Shown: positions 6,358-9,624 of the stretch, one piece after another
Position numbering within the stretch: position 1 is the first letter of the stretch
Layout: each line of letters opens with the position of its first letter
From: an uncultured Ruminococcus sp.
GTDB lineage: Bacteria; Bacillota; Clostridia; Oscillospirales; Ruminococcaceae
Direction: 5' to 3'
DNA: 9,624 bases
Assembly (NCBI GenBank): GCA_947173865.1
Contig: CAMWGS010000057.1
Location: 1-9,624 of the forward strand
Position numbers and translations under genes: made by a program
The notes under the pieces: model-generated
Told to the model about the DNA's origin: nothing
Seen by the model: the letters and a program-made list of their open reading frames with translations, nothing else
Databases searched by the model: none

Positions 6358-6365
6358 AAAGGAAG
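6358..6365 (+). promoter_or_regulatory. Ribosome binding site deciding the PBP start
   Basis: AAAGGAAG lies 6 nt before GTG 6372. The upstream in-frame ATG at 6291 has only a purine-rich AAAGAAG directly against it, without workable spacing. The 27 extra codons it would add do not look like the usual short N-terminus of this family, so GTG is the better start. Confidence 0.65.
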
Positions 6366-6371
6366 TTAGCT

Positions 6372-8705
6372 GTGGCAGTAACAAAACATATTCCTTTAAA
6401 AACAATGAAATTCAGAATACGTGTCGTTATGACAGGCGTGTTTTTTTTGCTGTTCCTTTTGGTTGCATTGAATTTCTTTAAAATTTCAGTTGTTGAAAAC
6501 GATAAGTATCAGGCAATGGCAAATGACCAGCATTTTGGTTCAATACTTATTTCAGCCCACAGAGGCTCAATATACGATTCAAACGGTGCTCCGCTTGCAA
6601 AGAGTGCGTCTGTTTACAAGGTCTTTCTTGACCCCCGACAATTCCAGAAGGAACTTAAATCACTTCAGGAATCAATAGACAAACGCAACAAGGAAAAGCT
6701 TGCGGGTGATTACAAGCCGAAGTTTGACGATGACGGAAACGAACTGAATCCTCTGCCTGAATCGTCGGACGCTTTCAAAGAGGATTCAATAAATTTTCTT
6801 TCTGAAAAACTCGGAATAACAACCGAAAAAGTTGTGTCTGCAATGGAGGCAAACAATCAGTACAGCATATTGCAGGACCAGGTTGAAAAGCCTGTTGCAG
6901 ACGAAGTACTTGCTTTTTTTGATAAATATGAATTTATCTCCCTCAATGTTGAGGAGGATACAAAAAGATATTATCCGCATAACGAACTTGCCGCCTCTGT
7001 TATCGGGTTTACGTCCGCAGGCGGTGACGGTATGTACGGTATTGAAGCCTACTATGACGATTATCTTGCAGGAGTGGACGGCAGGACGATTTCTGCAAAG
7101 GATTCAAACGGAAATGAACTTCCGTACAGATATTCAAAGACGTATGCCGCAAAAAACGGTGATGACGTTTATCTGACCATTGATTCTGAAATTCAGTATA
7201 CTCTTGAAAAGCACCTTGAAGAAATGGTTACTGAATTTGAAGTAAAAAACCGTGCGTGTGCAATTCTCATGAACGCAAAGACAGGTGCGGTTTACGGTAT
7301 GGCGACTTATCCGAGTTTTGACCTAAATGAACCGTATGAAATTGCCGACTCTGTCGCAGCGGAAAAAATAGCTCAGCTTACAGGTGATGTAGCAACGAAA
7401 GCAACCTCAGACGAACGTGAGGCACAATGGAAAAACAAGTGCATTACCGAAATTTACGAACCCGGTTCGGTTTTCAAGGTAATCACAAGTGCGGCTGCTA
7501 TTGAGGAAAATTTGATAGACCTTGAAAATGATTCTTTTTACTGTAATGGTTCTGTGACACTTCCGGGTGCTGCACCTATTCACTGTCACGACTGGAACGG
7601 TCATGGGGCACAGTCTTTCCAGCTTGCCCTTACACACTCCTGCAACCCCGCTTTCATGGAAATAGGTGGTCGTCTTGGTGTTGATAAATTCTGTTATTAT
7701 TATGACGCTTTCGGACTTAAAGAACAAACAGGAATCGACCTGCCTGCCGAAGGAATAGGAATCGGTTTTGAAGCTGAAAATATGTCTCAGATTGACCTTG
7801 CTGTAAGTGCTTTCGGACAGGGTGACACCCTCACTCCAATGGAAATGATTACTTCATACTGTGCAGCTATAAACGGTGGTTACCTCTTACAGCCGTATGT
7901 GGTTGACAAGATAGTTGACGAGGACGGAAATATAGTTCTAAAAAATGAAAGAACAGTTCGCAGACAGGTTGTTTCAGAAGATACTTCCGAAAAAGTCAGA
8001 ACAGCTCTCGGAAACGTTGTAACGGGAAGTAATGGCGGTAATGTAAGTATAAAGGGTTATTCAATTGGTGGTAAGTCAGGTACTTCCGAACGTCTCAGTC
8101 TTGACGCCGATGAATACGGTGCATCATATGTTTGCTTTGCTCCCGTTGAAGACCCGGAAATAATTCTTTTGGTTCTTGCTGATATGCCTAACGCAGATAT
8201 CGGCTATTACGGAAGCGTTGTTGCAGTTCCGACCGCAAGACACATTTTTGAGGACGTTCTTCCGTATCTTGGATTTTATCCCGAGTATACAGACGAGGAA
8301 GTTGAAGAACTTGATGTGAAAATACCGCTTCTTGAAGGTTCTATCAATGATGCAAAGACTACTCTCGAAGGTCTCGGCATTACATACGAAATAATAGGAA
8401 ACGGAATTGAAGTAGTTGCCCAGTCACCTAAGACAGGTTCTTCCGTTGCAAAGGGAGGCTGTGTATATTTGTATACCGAAAAGGGCAATACTGTTGAATA
8501 TACGGTAGTTCCTGATTTACAGTACGTTTCACCCGAAGTTGCCAATGAATCAATAGCATATAGTCAGCTTAATTATGTAGCAAAGGGTGCGTCTGTAAAG
8601 AGAAGTAATGCTGTTGTTACAAGTCAGTCCATTCCTGCGGGAACAAGAGTCCCGATAGGTACGACAATTGAACTTGAATTTATTGTAAATGAAAATCAGG
8701 ATTAG
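6372..8705 (+). CDS. ftsI: Class B penicillin-binding protein (FtsI/PBP2B/SpoVD type) with PASTA repeats
   Basis: This transpeptidase cross-links septal (or, if SpoVD-like, spore-cortex) peptidoglycan. From GTG 6372 it has 777 residues; an upstream in-frame ATG at 6291 would give 804. A short basic cytoplasmic start precedes one membrane segment (about 16-37). The PBP dimerisation domain follows, with HRGSIYDSNG (63-72). The transpeptidase domain carries SVFK (Ser366, Lys369), SCN (423-425) and KSGT (568-571), the three catalytic motifs. Two C-terminal PASTA-like repeats follow at about 652-703 and 712-772. A charged stretch (about 92-135, with FDDDGNELN) looks like an insertion in the dimerisation domain. 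It sits between ftsL and murE, where Bacillus subtilis has both pbpB and spoVD. Only one such gene is present here, so orthology to one or the other is unresolved and the symbol is family-level. Two PASTA repeats favour the PBP2B type. Confidence 0.93.
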   Translation: MAVTKHIPLKTMKFRIRVVMTGVFFLLFLLVALNFFKISVVENDKYQAMANDQHFGSILISAHRGSIYDSNGAPLAKSASVYKVFLDPRQFQKELKSLQESIDKRNKEKLAGDYKPKFDDDGNELNPLPESSDAFKEDSINFLSEKLGITTEKVVSAMEANNQYSILQDQVEKPVADEVLAFFDKYEFISLNVEEDTKRYYPHNELAASVIGFTSAGGDGMYGIEAYYDDYLAGVDGRTISAKDSNGNELPYRYSKTYAAKNGDDVYLTIDSEIQYTLEKHLEEMVTEFEVKNRACAILMNAKTGAVYGMATYPSFDLNEPYEIADSVAAEKIAQLTGDVATKATSDEREAQWKNKCITEIYEPGSVFKVITSAAAIEENLIDLENDSFYCNGSVTLPGAAPIHCHDWNGHGAQSFQLALTHSCNPAFMEIGGRLGVDKFCYYYDAFGLKEQTGIDLPAEGIGIGFEAENMSQIDLAVSAFGQGDTLTPMEMITSYCAAINGGYLLQPYVVDKIVDEDGNIVLKNERTVRRQVVSEDTSEKVRTALGNVVTGSNGGNVSIKGYSIGGKSGTSERLSLDADEYGASYVCFAPVEDPEIILLVLADMPNADIGYYGSVVAVPTARHIFEDVLPYLGFYPEYTDEEVEELDVKIPLLEGSINDAKTTLEGLGITYEIIGNGIEVVAQSPKTGSSVAKGGCVYLYTEKGNTVEYTVVPDLQYVSPEVANESIAYSQLNYVAKGASVKRSNAVVTSQSIPAGTRVPIGTTIELEFIVNENQD

Positions 8706-8723
8706 TACGGAGGCGGTTTTTTA

Positions 8724-9624
8724 ATGAAACTTAATGAATTGATTGAAAATTATTCAGGAAAGCTTGCTGATGCGGAAATTACGTCAGTAACCGACGATAC
8801 ACGTAAAGTTCAGAAAGGCAGTCTGTTTTTCTGTGTAAAGGGCGGACGTTTTGACGGTCACACAGCTGCTGCCGAAATGCTGGAAAAGGGAGCTGTCATG
8901 GTTGTGTGTGAGCATGACCTCGGATTTGGTGAACGTCAGATTATCACTGAAAATTCACGCCGTCTTTACGGTGAGGTATGCTCAGCATGGTTCGGACATC
9001 CCGAAAAAAAGCTTAAAATGATAGGTGTTACAGGTACTAACGGCAAAACCACAACCACTAATATCATAAAACACGTACTTATGCAGAACGGTCACAAAAC
9101 GGGTCTTGTCGGTACTATACAGAACGAAATAGGTGACGAAATTATTCACACTGACAATACAACTCCCTTTGCTTTCGATTTCATGGCTCTGCTTGACAGA
9201 ATGGTAAAAGCAGGCTGTGAATATGTTGTCATGGAAGTTTCCTCTTTCGGACTGGTTCAGAACAGAACAGGTTCATCACATTTTGACATAGCCCTGTTTA
9301 CAAATCTTACTCAGGACCATCTTGACTATCATAAAAATATGGAAGATTATTATCAGGCTAAAAAAATGCTTTTCGGTATGTGTAATACTGCAATTCTGAA
9401 TATTGACGACGATTACGGGAAACGTCTTTATAATGAAACGGAATGTGAAAAGTTTACGTTCAGCGTAAAACAGAAAGCGTCTTTTTATGCCGACGGTATA
9501 AAGATAAAGTCCACGGGTTCAAGCTTCTGGTTCTGCAATGACGGGAAATCCTACCTTTTAAAAACAAATATGCCCGGAGTTTTCAATGTCTCAAACGTTA
9601 CGGGAGCTTTTGACGTCTGTATGA
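8724..9624 (+). CDS. murE: UDP-N-acetylmuramyl-tripeptide synthetase MurE (3' end outside the window)
   Basis: MurE is a cytoplasmic ATP-dependent ligase that adds the third amino acid (meso-diaminopimelate or lysine) to UDP-MurNAc-L-Ala-D-Glu. The first 300 codons are present and open to the window edge. Visible motifs are VTDDTRKVQKGSLFFCVKG (22-40) of the N-terminal domain, the ATP-binding TGTNGKTTT (103-111), NTTP (145-148), MEVSSFGLVQNR (170-181), FTNLTQDHLDYH (192-203) and the YQAKKMLF segment (210-217), in which Lys213 is the likely carbamylated lysine. The commonly seen EVSSH has Phe175 in place of His. The C-terminal domain, which holds the motif that separates diaminopimelate from lysine specificity, lies beyond the window. 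GGAGG at 8709-8713 precedes the ATG, 18 bp after the PBP stop, so it is in the same operon. Confidence 0.95.
   Translation, partial: MKLNELIENYSGKLADAEITSVTDDTRKVQKGSLFFCVKGGRFDGHTAAAEMLEKGAVMVVCEHDLGFGERQIITENSRRLYGEVCSAWFGHPEKKLKMIGVTGTNGKTTTTNIIKHVLMQNGHKTGLVGTIQNEIGDEIIHTDNTTPFAFDFMALLDRMVKAGCEYVVMEVSSFGLVQNRTGSSHFDIALFTNLTQDHLDYHKNMEDYYQAKKMLFGMCNTAILNIDDDYGKRLYNETECEKFTFSVKQKASFYADGIKIKSTGSSFWFCNDGKSYLLKTNMPGVFNVSNVTGAFDVCM

Larger units (their letters stand above)
6103..6371 (+). other. Unusual 269-bp gap between ftsL and the PBP gene
   Basis: Every other gene pair in the dcw cluster here is 0-18 bp apart, yet this gap is 269 bp when the PBP start is placed at GTG 6372. After an AT-rich start (6103-6140) the sequence becomes richer in G and C and holds a tandem 8-mer, several hairpins and competing pairings close to the PBP ribosome binding site. 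I do not recognise a riboswitch family. Candidate explanations are a structured leader RNA for the PBP gene, or an inserted dispersed repeat. No coding sequence is supported on either strand. Confidence 0.55.

Noticed and set aside
6291..6371. ATG 6291 as the PBP start, adding 27 residues
   Set aside because: It lacks a properly spaced ribosome binding site and overlaps the hairpin segments. GTG 6372 has AAAGGAAG 6 nt upstream and gives the usual short cytoplasmic N-terminus.
1..9624. CRISPR arrays, tRNA or rRNA genes, transposases or phage genes
   Set aside because: No regularly spaced repeats, cloverleaf-like sequences, rRNA segments or mobile-element proteins were seen on either strand.

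Overview
The window looks like chromosomal DNA of an AT-leaning Gram-positive Clostridia species, most likely a Ruminococcus-like member of the Oscillospiraceae. This rests on gene content (class B sortases, a SpoIID/LytB-type protein, a dcw cluster with a PASTA-tailed penicillin-binding protein), strong GGAGG-type ribosome binding sites, and protein style. It is family-level inference, not a database match. All supported genes are on the + strand.

Region 1 (1-4369) is a three-gene cell-surface operon. A sigma-A-like promoter (TTGACA/TAAAAT, 62-91) precedes two tandem class B sortases (144-2006 and 2010-3026, 3 bp apart). A secreted SpoIID/LytB-domain protein follows (3047-4300), then a hairpin plus T-run that probably ends the transcript (4311-4369). 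The first sortase carries an unusual cytoplasmic N-terminal region of about 305 residues. The SpoIID-like protein has its domain in circularly permuted order: the GHGVGMSQ block, normally the C-terminal end of the fold, comes before the catalytic-Glu segment. This is the most striking observation in the window.

Region 2 (4370-4674) is a non-coding interval with a good promoter (TTGATA-17-TATAAT), an imperfect direct repeat over the -35 region, and a leader of about 110 nt. No mraZ is found where many dcw clusters have one.

Region 3 (4675-9624) is the start of a division and cell wall (dcw) cluster: rsmH, an ftsL-type gene directly abutting it, a class B penicillin-binding protein with two PASTA-like repeats, and a 3'-truncated murE. 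An atypical 269-bp gap containing hairpins, a tandem 8-mer and two mutually exclusive pairings lies between ftsL and the PBP gene. The PBP start is best placed at GTG 6372, not at the upstream ATG 6291.

Taken together, the dcw genes make the cytoplasmic peptidoglycan precursor (MurE), cross-link it at the septum (PBP with its FtsL partner) and modify 16S rRNA (RsmH). The upstream operon could attach proteins to that wall (sortases) and cleave glycan strands (SpoIID-like), so the window is cell-envelope throughout. No tRNA, rRNA, CRISPR, transposase or phage gene was seen.
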